64,000 nt of DNA from Azotobacter beijerinckii (GTDB lineage: Bacteria; Pseudomonadota; Gammaproteobacteria; Pseudomonadales; Pseudomonadaceae): contig NZ_FOFJ01000021.1 in assembly GCF_900110885.1 (NCBI RefSeq), positions 1 to 64,000 of the forward strand. Reading direction: 5' to 3'. Within the stretch, counting starts at the first letter, position 1, and each line of letters begins with the position of its first letter. This document shows, piece by piece, positions 44,244 to 51,263 of the stretch. Below the pieces are notes generated by a model, which was given only the letters and a program-made list of their open reading frames with translations, had not been told where the DNA came from and did no database searches. Position numbers and translations under genes: made by a program.

Positions 44244-45143
44244 CTACCGGCATAGGCTCTCACACGGCACTCCGTCGTTGTCTGGGTCCAGCCGGCCATT
44301 CCCGCACTCGTTCAGGTGGTGTCGAGCCTCTTCGCAGCTCGCCATCTGCCCGCACGTTTTCTTCGTCGAACAGCTGTAGGCCGAGCTGCTGGTCGCTTGG
44401 GCGGCTGCCTTGATCGGGGCAGCCTTCTGGCTTGTCGCGCCCAGGCACTGAGATAGGTCGACCGGACCCACGTATGGATTGCCCCAGCCCATGACGCAGG
44501 CAGTTTTCTGGTTTCGCCACTGCTCCCACTCGCTGACCGGGTACATTTTTTCCCAGGCCTCATAGGTGCGGCGGTCTTGGCTGGAGAGGCGCAGCTTGTA
44601 CCGATCAGCCATGTAGAGAGTGACGCGAGCTGCAGGGCCTCGGACGTTCTCGGGCGGCATGGCAGTCTTCTGCTTGAAGTCGATCACAATCTGGCACTGG
44701 CCATACTGGCTGGGCTTTTCCGTGAGCATGCCGTAGGCGAAGTTCGAGCGATCGCCGTTCACCTCGCCGACGCTGGGTACCAGGTTGTGCAGGTCAGCCT
44801 CGGCGGCGGCAAACACCGGATCGTTGGCCGTGCAGTTATCGCGCCCGCCTTTCTGCCAGCATTGGCGCTGATTGCCGATCACCCACGCCGGGACGATGTG
44901 CTCCCACTCGACTCGGCCAGCCCGGTTCGCGTCTTTCCGGACCGAGTAGCCGCAGCTCTTCAGGTCGATGCGGTTCCCTTCGTATTTGCAGCCGCAGTAG
45001 AAGTCGACCGGACGCTCGGCGTAGATCTTCCAGGCGATCTCCTTGGCCTCGCGGAAGGTGCGGGGTGCTTCTGTAGGCTGGAGGGCCAAGGCGAGCGGTG
45101 AAACGAGGACGAGCAGCAGGGCTGCGAACAGCTTGGAGCGCAT
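44244..45143 (-). CDS. secreted endonuclease I with C-terminal excalibur domain
   Basis: The 299-residue protein has a signal peptide (MRSKLFAALLLVLVSPLALA), the endonuclease I (EndA/Vvn) beta-beta-alpha metal core in RVEWEHIVPAWVIG (about residue 75-90) with HNLVPSVGEVNGDRSNF (about 118), several paired Cys, and an excalibur-type calcium-binding tail (CEEARHHLNECGNGRLDPDN then DGVPCESLC). Such enzymes degrade extracellular or periplasmic DNA nonspecifically. In a prophage it could act in superinfection defence or DNA scavenging (inference). Confidence 0.85.
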   Translation of the reverse strand: MRSKLFAALLLVLVSPLALALQPTEAPRTFREAKEIAWKIYAERPVDFYCGCKYEGNRIDLKSCGYSVRKDANRAGRVEWEHIVPAWVIGNQRQCWQKGGRDNCTANDPVFAAAEADLHNLVPSVGEVNGDRSNFAYGMLTEKPSQYGQCQIVIDFKQKTAMPPENVRGPAARVTLYMADRYKLRLSSQDRRTYEAWEKMYPVSEWEQWRNQKTACVMGWGNPYVGPVDLSQCLGATSQKAAPIKAAAQATSSSAYSCSTKKTCGQMASCEEARHHLNECGNGRLDPDNDGVPCESLCR

Positions 45144-45212
45144 GTGGATCCTTGCGTTCAGAGTTTTTGGGAAGGCAAAAGTCTTTTGGACTGGCTCTTG
45201 CAGTTGTAGCGC

Positions 45213-46091
45213 TCAGGCGCAGCGGTTGCGCCACCATTCGATGGTTCGCTCGGCCAGTTCCGGTGTTGAACTCGCCTCGATCACCTCAAGGCCCGAAATT
45301 CGAATCCGATCAAGCTGGCGCTGGGTGGCACAGGAGAGCTTGTTGAATTCCCGGTTGGTCAGCCCGCTCTCCTTGTTGGGAACGAGCACGGAGATGGATG
45401 CCGCGCGGTCGCTGTTGCTGCGGATCAGGTTGAGGTCGGCCGAGGCCTGCAGCAGATTGTTCTCTACTACCAGCGGGCTCTTGTACCAACCCGATACGAC
45501 GGTGCCGGCGGCGCTGGCGCTGAGCAGCGGCACGTCCATTTCGATCCTGTGTCCGCTCTTCAGCTTCAGTTCGAAGCGAGAGTCTTGGATGATGCGCGAG
45601 GCCTGCATGTGCATGCGCTCTTTCATCAGGCCAAACACGTTGCCGCGCAGTTTTGGCGTGGACTGGTAGCGGAAGCTGTATTCCCGCGCGCCGGGCCGCG
45701 GCCTGGCCAGCGTGACGACATCGGCGAAGAATTCATCCACCACGCTTTCCGGCGTGGCGCCAGAGGCGTACAGCGGCTGACCCAGGCGGATGGTGCTGCC
45801 CAGCGTGTCCGGCAGATCGGGGCCGATATGGAGAATAGTGGACTCAATGTCCTGCAGCAGACGCGCGAGGTCGTTGTGGTCAAGCCTTGCGTCGAACAAG
45901 CACTTGATGCGGTCGAAGCTGTCCAGCATGCGGACTTCGACCTCCTGGCCGTGGGCGAACAGCACGCCGACGTTGAAGAACTCCCCTGCGTCTTCGTCCA
46001 TGCACAGGCTGATGCTGCGCCACTGGCCGGTTACTGGCTGCTGCGCAGGCTGCTCGCTCAGCTTTGAGCGTATGCGGGCGGCGATGCTCAT
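45213..46091 (-). CDS. DUF3037-like protein
   Basis: The 292-residue protein has an N-terminal segment WRSISLCMDEDAGEFFNVGV and LFAHGQEVEVRML typical of DUF3037, then LDHNDLARLLQDI and a C-terminal beta-rich half. DUF3037 proteins are usually encoded beside HipA-like kinases, as here: its start overlaps the stop of the kinase gene by four bases. Role unknown. Confidence 0.72.
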   Translation of the reverse strand: MSIAARIRSKLSEQPAQQPVTGQWRSISLCMDEDAGEFFNVGVLFAHGQEVEVRMLDSFDRIKCLFDARLDHNDLARLLQDIESTILHIGPDLPDTLGSTIRLGQPLYASGATPESVVDEFFADVVTLARPRPGAREYSFRYQSTPKLRGNVFGLMKERMHMQASRIIQDSRFELKLKSGHRIEMDVPLLSASAAGTVVSGWYKSPLVVENNLLQASADLNLIRSNSDRAASISVLVPNKESGLTNREFNKLSCATQRQLDRIRISGLEVIEASSTPELAERTIEWWRNRCA

Positions 46092-46957
46092 ATGAGAAGA
46101 CCTACTACCTTGTTGTAGTGAGCGGGTTCCAGCCGCGACTCAAGGAAAGCAATCACGTGTGTGACATCCGAAGAGTCGAGGAATTCCTCCAGAACCTGGC
46201 GGGCCGCAGCCTGTCCATCCTTTCGCCAAGTACCGGCCAGGCTATTGTAGGCCATTGCGCGGGCGGCCTTGGTTGGAGTTTTGTTGCTCCAGTGCGGTGT
46301 GCAGGCGTCTACCAGCTCACGGATAACGTTGCTCAGGGGGAGCCCACTGGTGGAAAGCGTAGCCGCTTGCCAGATGGGTAGCCTGAACAGGCGGCCGTGG
46401 TCGATCAGGGTGAGTTTTCCGTCCGCGGACTCTAGAAGATTGCCGAGGTTGCGGTCGCTGTTTTCCGTCCACTCGTCAAAAGTGACGATGGCAGGCGTTT
46501 CGGGGTGAGCAGCCAGGCGCACGGCCAGGCGCTTCAGCTGCAGATCCTTCAGGAAGTCGGGGGCATCATCGATGTGACGCTTGAGGAGGCTGGGATGCTG
46601 CATGTCCTGGCTGAACCAGGCCAGGTAGTCTTGCTGCAGGCCGCCAGGGGTGATGGCGTTCAGGTGTTCGAGAACACTTTCCGGGATCTGCTCGCGCTTG
46701 AGCATGATGATGCCGGCGGCATCCGGCACTGCGTAGTTGGCCGCCTTGGCCAGGGTGTAGCCGAGTGCCTCGCTGAGCACTTCGCGATTCTCGACGACCT
46801 GCTTTCCCAGTTTGACCGTGTCCGGCATCGGTTTGATGTAGCAGCGGAGCGAGGCTTCGCCGACGCTGATCTTGCCGCGGAAGAGGGGGCTGATGCCACG
46901 AGATTGAGGGGAGCGAAGCTCGCCGGTATAGGCGCTACTGCCGAGGACCTGGATCAT
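46088..46957 (-). CDS. HipA-like kinase (HipA_2 type)
   Basis: The 289-residue protein has a kinase-like core: a substrate/nucleotide region around RCYIKPMPDTVKLGKQVVEN, the catalytic segment FDEWTENSDRNLGNLL (about residue 162, Asp and Asn as in HipA D-x3-N-x-DR-x3-N) and a DFG-like LIDHGRLF (about 187). It lacks the N-terminal domain and length (about 440) of classical HipA. It forms an operon with the DUF3037 gene and overlaps the repressor gene by 23 bases, so it is probably expressed from the lysogenic promoter. Confidence 0.75.
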   Translation of the reverse strand: MIQVLGSSAYTGELRSPQSRGISPLFRGKISVGEASLRCYIKPMPDTVKLGKQVVENREVLSEALGYTLAKAANYAVPDAAGIIMLKREQIPESVLEHLNAITPGGLQQDYLAWFSQDMQHPSLLKRHIDDAPDFLKDLQLKRLAVRLAAHPETPAIVTFDEWTENSDRNLGNLLESADGKLTLIDHGRLFRLPIWQAATLSTSGLPLSNVIRELVDACTPHWSNKTPTKAARAMAYNSLAGTWRKDGQAAARQVLEEFLDSSDVTHVIAFLESRLEPAHYNKVVGLLI

Positions 46958-47513
46958 TGTTGCGCAGCTGCTCCCTTAAGCGCCGGTTCCCATTCGGTTC
47001 ATCCCCGCCGGCGCGAGGGGCGCCGAGTGCAGGCATCTGATGTTTTGTGCCACTGCTTTCGAGTCTGGAGGCGATCTGCTCCAGAAGAATCAGGTCCGCT
47101 TCGGTCAGGCGTCCTTCGTTCGCGGCCTTGGCGATTCGTTCCAGCGCCTCTTGAGAGCGCGGGGTGGCCAAGGCTGCGAGTGCCGCAGCGCGCTGTGCGG
47201 GCTCTGCAACCGCCGATTGCCCGGCGCTCGCCGGAGTTCCCGGCGCCGCTTGGGCGATGCGGGCGATCTCGGCGGCCTGGGCGGGTTGGGCGGGTTGGGG
47301 AATTTTGACGTGATCGCCATAGGCGAGCTGGGAAACTGACATGCCAAGCGCTGTGGCAATTTTCTCAAGGTCTGCCAGCGTTGGCTCTCGGGTGTCTTTC
47401 TCGTAGTTCCCAATTCTAGATTGCGATTTCCACCCGCATGCGGTGGCCAGCTCGGCCTGTGATAGGCCGGCAGCTTTGCGGTAATGAGCAATACGTGCGC
47501 CGAGGGTTTTCAT
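46935..47513 (-). CDS. phage repressor, XRE type, no peptidase domain
   Basis: The 192-residue protein has an N-terminal XRE helix-turn-helix (LGARIAHYRKAAGLSQAELA, then SRIGNYEKDTREPT). It is followed by an Ala/Pro/Gln-rich linker and a helical segment (EGRLTEADLILLEQIASRLE). There is no S24 (LexA/CI) catalytic Ser-Lys region, so RecA-triggered self-cleavage is not expected. It is divergent from cro, with three operator-like sites between. Confidence 0.82.
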   Translation of the reverse strand: MKTLGARIAHYRKAAGLSQAELATACGWKSQSRIGNYEKDTREPTLADLEKIATALGMSVSQLAYGDHVKIPQPAQPAQAAEIARIAQAAPGTPASAGQSAVAEPAQRAAALAALATPRSQEALERIAKAANEGRLTEADLILLEQIASRLESSGTKHQMPALGAPRAGGDEPNGNRRLREQLRNNDPGPRQ

Positions 47514-47527
47514 AGCTTTATTTTAAT

Positions 47528-47587
47528 CACGCTCCGTTATTGCCCTGTTCTCACTTATCGTGTTTGCAATAATCACATTTCGTGTTT
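47528..47587. promoter_or_regulatory. repressor/Cro operator region
   Basis: CACTTATCGTGTTT (47552-47565) and CACATTTCGTGTTT (47574-47587) are 22 bases apart. A weaker match, CACGCTCCGTTAT, starts at 47528, 24 bases upstream. The common half-site is CAC-N4-CGTGTTT. A rightward promoter TTGCAA (47564) with TATGCT (47588) overlaps the second and third sites. Confidence 0.7.
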
Positions 47588-47599
47588 TATGCTTCTGCC

Positions 47600-47845
47600 A
47601 TGAGCAGCTGGAGCGCACGAGTGAACCGTGTACGAGAAATCAGAGAAAAGGCTGATATTAGCCAAGCCGACCTTCGCCGCCGTCTTGGTTGGAGCCAAGG
47701 GCGCCTCGCCAATTACGAACTCGGAATCCGAAAGGTTGGCCTGGATGAGGCGCGAAGCATTGTCTGTGCGCTGAACGATCTTGGCGCGAGATGCACTCTC
47801 GATGAGGCATTTCCACCCGCAACCCCAAAGCGCAAAACCCCCTAA
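47600..47845 (+). CDS. Cro-like XRE regulator
   Basis: The 81-residue protein is a single XRE helix-turn-helix (VREIREKADISQADLRRRLG, then GRLANYELGIRKVG). It is divergent from the repressor with shared operators. ATG 47600 has no ribosome binding site, and the predicted promoter would start transcription at about the ATG itself, so the message may be leaderless. Confidence 0.8.
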   Translation: MSSWSARVNRVREIREKADISQADLRRRLGWSQGRLANYELGIRKVGLDEARSIVCALNDLGARCTLDEAFPPATPKRKTP

Positions 47846-47856
47846 CGCCAACTCCC

Positions 47857-48066
47857 TCATCCCTTGAATGCCCCCAGCGACGTTGCCGCCCGATCAAGCG
47901 CTGCGGCGCCGGCCGGCGAGAGCTGGTCGCGCATCAGCTCGGTGAGGCGCTCGAAGGCCGGCCATGTCTGCCGCTGAATGTCCGGGGGGAGGCTGGAGAG
48001 CAGGGCGGCGAGGCAGCAACGGAGGGCGATGACTTCGCCCTGGAGTGTTTGAAGGTCGGTCGGCAT
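47857..48066 (-). CDS. small leftward phage protein of unknown function
   Basis: The 69-residue protein (PTDLQTLQGEVIALRCCLAA, QTWPAFERLTELMRDQLSPA) is helical, with AGGGAGTCCC before ATG 48066. It lies on the opposite strand between cro and the CII-like gene. Function unknown. Confidence 0.55.
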   Translation of the reverse strand: MPTDLQTLQGEVIALRCCLAALLSSLPPDIQRQTWPAFERLTELMRDQLSPAGAAALDRAATSLGAFKG

Positions 48067-48151
48067 GGGACTCCCTGTCGGTCGGTCGAGTGATGACAGG
48101 TTGCCTGGGCCGGGTCCAGGGAGCCACGCGAAACGAGAGGAGCTTTCGCAG

Positions 48152-48583
48152 ATGGAGAGATTCGAGCGTGCGATCCACGACGAGGTGATCGCCGAGGGCG
48201 GCACCGAGCTGGCCCGTCGCATGGGGGCAAACCGCACGCGCCTGCTGGACTGCGCCAACCCGAACCGGGAAGCGCACCGGATGAACATCGAGATGTTTTT
48301 CCAGGTGCTGAGGCACCTGCCGGCGGACGGGTGCCGCCGGATCCTGGCCGTGCTGGTGGAGGAGTTCGGGTACCAACTGGTGGAGAAGGAGCAGCCGCAG
48401 GGGCTGACGATCAACGACGCGCTGCTGCGCCTGCATGCCGACCTGGGCGACGTGGCGCGCCTGGCGGTCGATGCGCAGGCCGATGGCCGGGTGTGCAGCG
48501 CCGAGAAGGCCCAGCTGCTGCGGGAGGCCGACGAGGTGGTGGAGAGCCTGAACGTGTTCAGGGAGTCGGTCCGTAAGGCCTGA
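48152..48583 (+). CDS. CII/CP76-type phage regulatory protein
   Basis: The 143-residue protein has MERFERAIHDEVIAEGGTEL, an HTH-like ELARRMGANRTRLLDCANPN followed by REAHRMNIEMFFQVLRHLPA and a C-terminal helical region. This matches the phage regulatory CII family (Phage_CP76), which activates lysogeny promoters. AGGAG lies nine bases before ATG 48152. A hairpin terminator follows the gene. Confidence 0.78.
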   Translation: MERFERAIHDEVIAEGGTELARRMGANRTRLLDCANPNREAHRMNIEMFFQVLRHLPADGCRRILAVLVEEFGYQLVEKEQPQGLTINDALLRLHADLGDVARLAVDAQADGRVCSAEKAQLLREADEVVESLNVFRESVRKA

Positions 48584-48597
48584 CCCGGAAAGTAAAA

Positions 48598-48619
48598 AGC
48601 CCGGCATGCAGGCCGGGCT
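48598..48619 (+). terminator. hairpin after the CII-like gene
   Basis: AGCCCGGC and GCCGGGCT form an 8-bp stem around a six-base loop. There are A runs upstream but only a weak T tract (CTCTTC), so termination may be partial, as expected before a downstream antirepressor gene. Confidence 0.7.
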
Positions 48620-48658
48620 CTTCAGTGGCGCCGAGGCGCCCAAGGAACGGAAGGAAGT

Positions 48659-49366
48659 ATGAGCCAGATCGAGAAGTTCGGCAATTCGGTAACCATGGCC
48701 AGCTCGGAGATTGCGGAGCTGACCGGGAAACTTCATTCCCACGTCATTCGCGACATTCGCGCGATGCTGGATGCGCTGAAGGATGATCCAGTTCTGGATC
48801 ATGTCCGCGAGGACGTTGATTCGCGCGGCTACACCAAGAATTTCTACCTGAACCGTGAGCTGACAGAGACCCTTGTGACGGGATACAGCGTTCCGCTCCG
48901 ACTCAAGGTCATCCGCAGGCTGCATGAGCTTGAGCAAGTCGTGACATGTCACGCACCTGCAATTCCGCAAACCCTTCCCGAAGCGCTGCGCATGGCCGCC
49001 GATCTCGCTGACCAGAACATCGGCCTGCGCCAGGTGGTCGCCGAGCAGGCGCCGAAGGTGCGCGCCCTGGAGGTGCTGATCGAGACCGCGGGGGCGATCT
49101 GCATCACCGACGCGGCCAAGCAGGTCGGCATGCGGCCCAGCGCGCTGTTCCAGTGGATGCATGAGAACCGCTGGATCTACCGCCGGGCCGGCTCCAGCCG
49201 CTGGCTGGCCTATCAGCCGCGTCTGGAGCAGGGCGTACTGGTGCACAAGCTGACGGAGCTGGGCATCGATGATGACACCGGGCAGCAGAAGGTGGCCGAG
49301 CAGGTGCTGGTGACGCGCAAGGGGCTGGCTCGGCTGGGCGAGAAGCTGGCGGGGAGGGTTGCCTGA
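48659..49366 (+). CDS. Rha-type antirepressor with KilA-C (ANT) domain
   Basis: The 235-residue protein has an N-terminal Rha domain (VTMASSEIAELTGKLHSHVI, NFYLNRELTETLVTGYSVPL) and a C-terminal ANT/KilAC domain (TDAAKQVGMRPSALFQWMHE, WIYRRAGSSRWLAYQPRLEQ). Such proteins counteract phage repressors or interfere with host factors. It overlaps the replication gene by one base (TGATG). Confidence 0.87.
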   Translation: MSQIEKFGNSVTMASSEIAELTGKLHSHVIRDIRAMLDALKDDPVLDHVREDVDSRGYTKNFYLNRELTETLVTGYSVPLRLKVIRRLHELEQVVTCHAPAIPQTLPEALRMAADLADQNIGLRQVVAEQAPKVRALEVLIETAGAICITDAAKQVGMRPSALFQWMHENRWIYRRAGSSRWLAYQPRLEQGVLVHKLTELGIDDDTGQQKVAEQVLVTRKGLARLGEKLAGRVA

Positions 49367-50226
49367 TGGCCGCGCTCCCCTACATGCAGCTTTACGTGGC
49401 GGACTACCTGGCCGACACGGCGCACCTCACCACCCTGGAGCACGGAGCGTACCTGCTCCTGATGTTCAACTACTGGCAGCGCGGCGAATCCTTCAAGGCG
49501 AAGGACGAGCAGTCGTTGAACAAACGCTTGGCGACCGTTGCACGGCTGTCCATCGCTGAATGGGAGGAGGTGCGCGAAACCCTCGAGGATTTCTTCGAGG
49601 TGACGGACACCGAATGGTCTCACCGTCGGATTGATCGTGATCTTGAGGCCGTGAACGCCAAATCCGGCAAGGCGAAGGCGGCTGGCAAAGCATCTGCCAA
49701 GCGCCGGTCGAGCGAACGCTCAACGGACGTTGAACAGACGTTGAGCGTTCATTCAGCGTCCGTTGAACAGACGTTGAACCATACAGATACAGATACAGAT
49801 ACAGAGGTAAAAGCCCCTCTCACTCCCGCGGGCGAGGACGTAGCGCCCGTCGAGCCGGAGCAGGAGCCTGCCCAGGCCGCACGTGCCGAGCCGGCAGCGC
49901 CCGTCACCGGCCTGTTCCCGATGCACCTGGAGTGGGTGCCCGATCAAGTCCAGCTCAAGGCCCGCGCCGCGATGGCGGGTCTGTCGCTGGACCTGTTCGA
50001 CCGCGAAGCCATCGCCGGGTTCGTGATCCACCACGAGGCCAAGGGGCTGGCGAAGACCGAGCGCGAGTGGCTGGCGGCCCTGGTCAACTGGGTCAAGCGC
50101 GACGCGGTGCAGGCCGCTGCCCGGCCGGCCGCGGTGGTGAACTTCCCCGGCAAGGGCCAGCGCCGTGCCAACGGGCCCGACTTCGAGGACGACGGCTGGC
50201 GGACCATGATGGAGTACGACCTGTGA
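49366..50226 (+). CDS. O-like replication initiator (DUF1376 plus DnaT-like domain)
   Basis: The 286-residue protein has an N-terminal DUF1376 domain (YMQLYVADYLADTAHLTTLE, HGAYLLLMFNYW), a low-complexity linker (about residues 105-190) and a C-terminal DnaT-like ssDNA-binding domain (KGLAKTEREWLAALVNWVKR). It is in the position of lambda O, before a P-like gene. The linker-coding DNA contains iterons and an AT-rich hexamer tract, so the replication origin is probably inside this gene as in lambda. Confidence 0.82.
   Translation: MAALPYMQLYVADYLADTAHLTTLEHGAYLLLMFNYWQRGESFKAKDEQSLNKRLATVARLSIAEWEEVRETLEDFFEVTDTEWSHRRIDRDLEAVNAKSGKAKAAGKASAKRRSSERSTDVEQTLSVHSASVEQTLNHTDTDTDTEVKAPLTPAGEDVAPVEPEQEPAQAARAEPAAPVTGLFPMHLEWVPDQVQLKARAAMAGLSLDLFDREAIAGFVIHHEAKGLAKTEREWLAALVNWVKRDAVQAAARPAAVVNFPGKGQRRANGPDFEDDGWRTMMEYDL
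49714..49804. other. probable phage replication origin (iterons) inside the O-like gene
   Basis: CGTTGAACAGACGTTGA is repeated at 49728-49744 and 49761-49777 (33-bp period). GAACGCTCAACG (49714-49725) and CGTTGAGCGTTC (49739-49750) are perfect inverted repeats. Four copies of ATACAG follow (49781-49804). Iterons next to a less GC-rich tract, in the linker between the two domains of the initiator, mirror the lambda origin. Confidence 0.6.
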
Positions 50227-50981
50227 TCCAGATCGGGAACGTGGTCGCGATGACCGGTGAGCGGCTCGCTGCTGGGCGTGCACTCCCGGCCGGGCAGGTT
50301 TCCACCCAGCCGCTCGGCGAGGTCGACGAGCAGACCGCCAAGGTGGTGGACATGGTCTTCCTGCAGCTGCAGGCGATCTTCCCGGCCTGGCGTCAGGCGT
50401 GGCCGGACGACAAGGCGCTGGCGCTGGCCAAGCGCAGCTGGACCAAGGGGCTGCAGGCCTCGGGGATTCGCACGATCGAGCAGGTGCGCTTCGGCATCGA
50501 GCAGTGCCGGCGCAGTGGTTCGGCCTTCGCGCCGAGCATCGGCCAGTTCGTGGCCTGGTGCCTGCCTACCGCCGAGATGATGGGCTTGCCGACCGAGGAA
50601 GCCGCCTGGCGCGAGGCCGTGCAGGCCTGCACGAGCCCGGATGGTTGGCGCTGGAGCCATGAGGCGGTGCGCCTGGCCGTGGCGGCGGTGGGGTTCTGGG
50701 AGCTGCGCCAGGGGGCCGGCGGCGCCGATGCGCTGCGCCGCCGGTTCGGCAATGCTTACGCGCAGTTGCTGGGCCGCCTGGCTCGCGGCGAGACGCTGGC
50801 CGAGCCCATGCAGGCGCTGGAATGGGACGGGGCGCGCACGGCGGCCGAGCGGGCGGACATGGCTGCCGAGCAGGCGCTGCAGGAGCGGCTACGCAAGCAG
50901 GGGCTGGCAGAGGGCGGGCGTGGTGCCCGGGCGGATCTGCTGGCGCAGTTGGGGATCAAGCGAGGAAACCACGATGCATGA
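50223..50981 (+). CDS. P-like phage replication protein
   Basis: The 252-residue protein contains TAKVVDMVFLQLQAIFPAWR, ALAKRSWTKGLQASGIRTIE and QVRFGIEQCRRSGSAFAPSI with GQFVAWC, the signature of the lambda-P-like replication proteins that recruit the host DnaB helicase. The GTG start overlaps the stop of the O-like gene (GTGA); ATG 50250 is an alternative. Confidence 0.85.
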   Translation: MIQIGNVVAMTGERLAAGRALPAGQVSTQPLGEVDEQTAKVVDMVFLQLQAIFPAWRQAWPDDKALALAKRSWTKGLQASGIRTIEQVRFGIEQCRRSGSAFAPSIGQFVAWCLPTAEMMGLPTEEAAWREAVQACTSPDGWRWSHEAVRLAVAAVGFWELRQGAGGADALRRRFGNAYAQLLGRLARGETLAEPMQALEWDGARTAAERADMAAEQALQERLRKQGLAEGGRGARADLLAQLGIKRGNHDA

Positions 50982-51180
50982 CACGGATTTCAAGTTTCAC
51001 GCCCAGCGTCTGGGCTACACGAATTTCACCCGCGAGAACGGTTGCTATTGCCACCAGCCGCTGAACGAGCTGCGGGCCATGTACGACGCGGCGCATCGGG
51101 ATGGCCGGTTGACGGGGAGGGCTGAGGTGGCTCTTGGCAAGGGGGGCGCAGGGCAAGGGAGGGGTAGTGGCGGTCGATGA
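50974..51180 (+). CDS. 68-residue phage protein (Nin-region type)
   Basis: The protein begins MHDTDFKFHAQRLGYTNFTR, has YCHQPLNELRAMYDAAHRDG and a Gly-rich tail. It overlaps the P-like gene by eight bases; GCGAGGAAACC lies upstream. Function unknown. Confidence 0.6.
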   Translation: MHDTDFKFHAQRLGYTNFTRENGCYCHQPLNELRAMYDAAHRDGRLTGRAEVALGKGGAGQGRGSGGR

Positions 51181-51263
51181 GTGAGCAGGAACGGCAGGCC
51201 GTGCTGCGTGAGCTGGCGCGGGACACCTGGGAGCAGTTGCGGAAGTTGGGGGTGGTGGATTGA
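51177..51263 (+). CDS. 28-residue phage peptide
   Basis: The frame MSEQERQAVLRELARDTWEQ ends LGVVD and overlaps both neighbours by four bases (ATGA, TTGA). A fully amphipathic helix and the two overlaps suggest a real translated link in the chain. Confidence 0.45.
   Translation: MSEQERQAVLRELARDTWEQLRKLGVVD

Noticed and set aside
44104-44379. Plus-strand reading frame starting MQRTLRPCL upstream of and overlapping the endonuclease gene
   Set aside because: It overlaps the well supported endonuclease C-terminus on the other strand and has no ribosome binding site. Its first part (RRLYIMTQLGGQAAFSTGKT) may be a fragment of an unidentified gene, but I cannot support a call.
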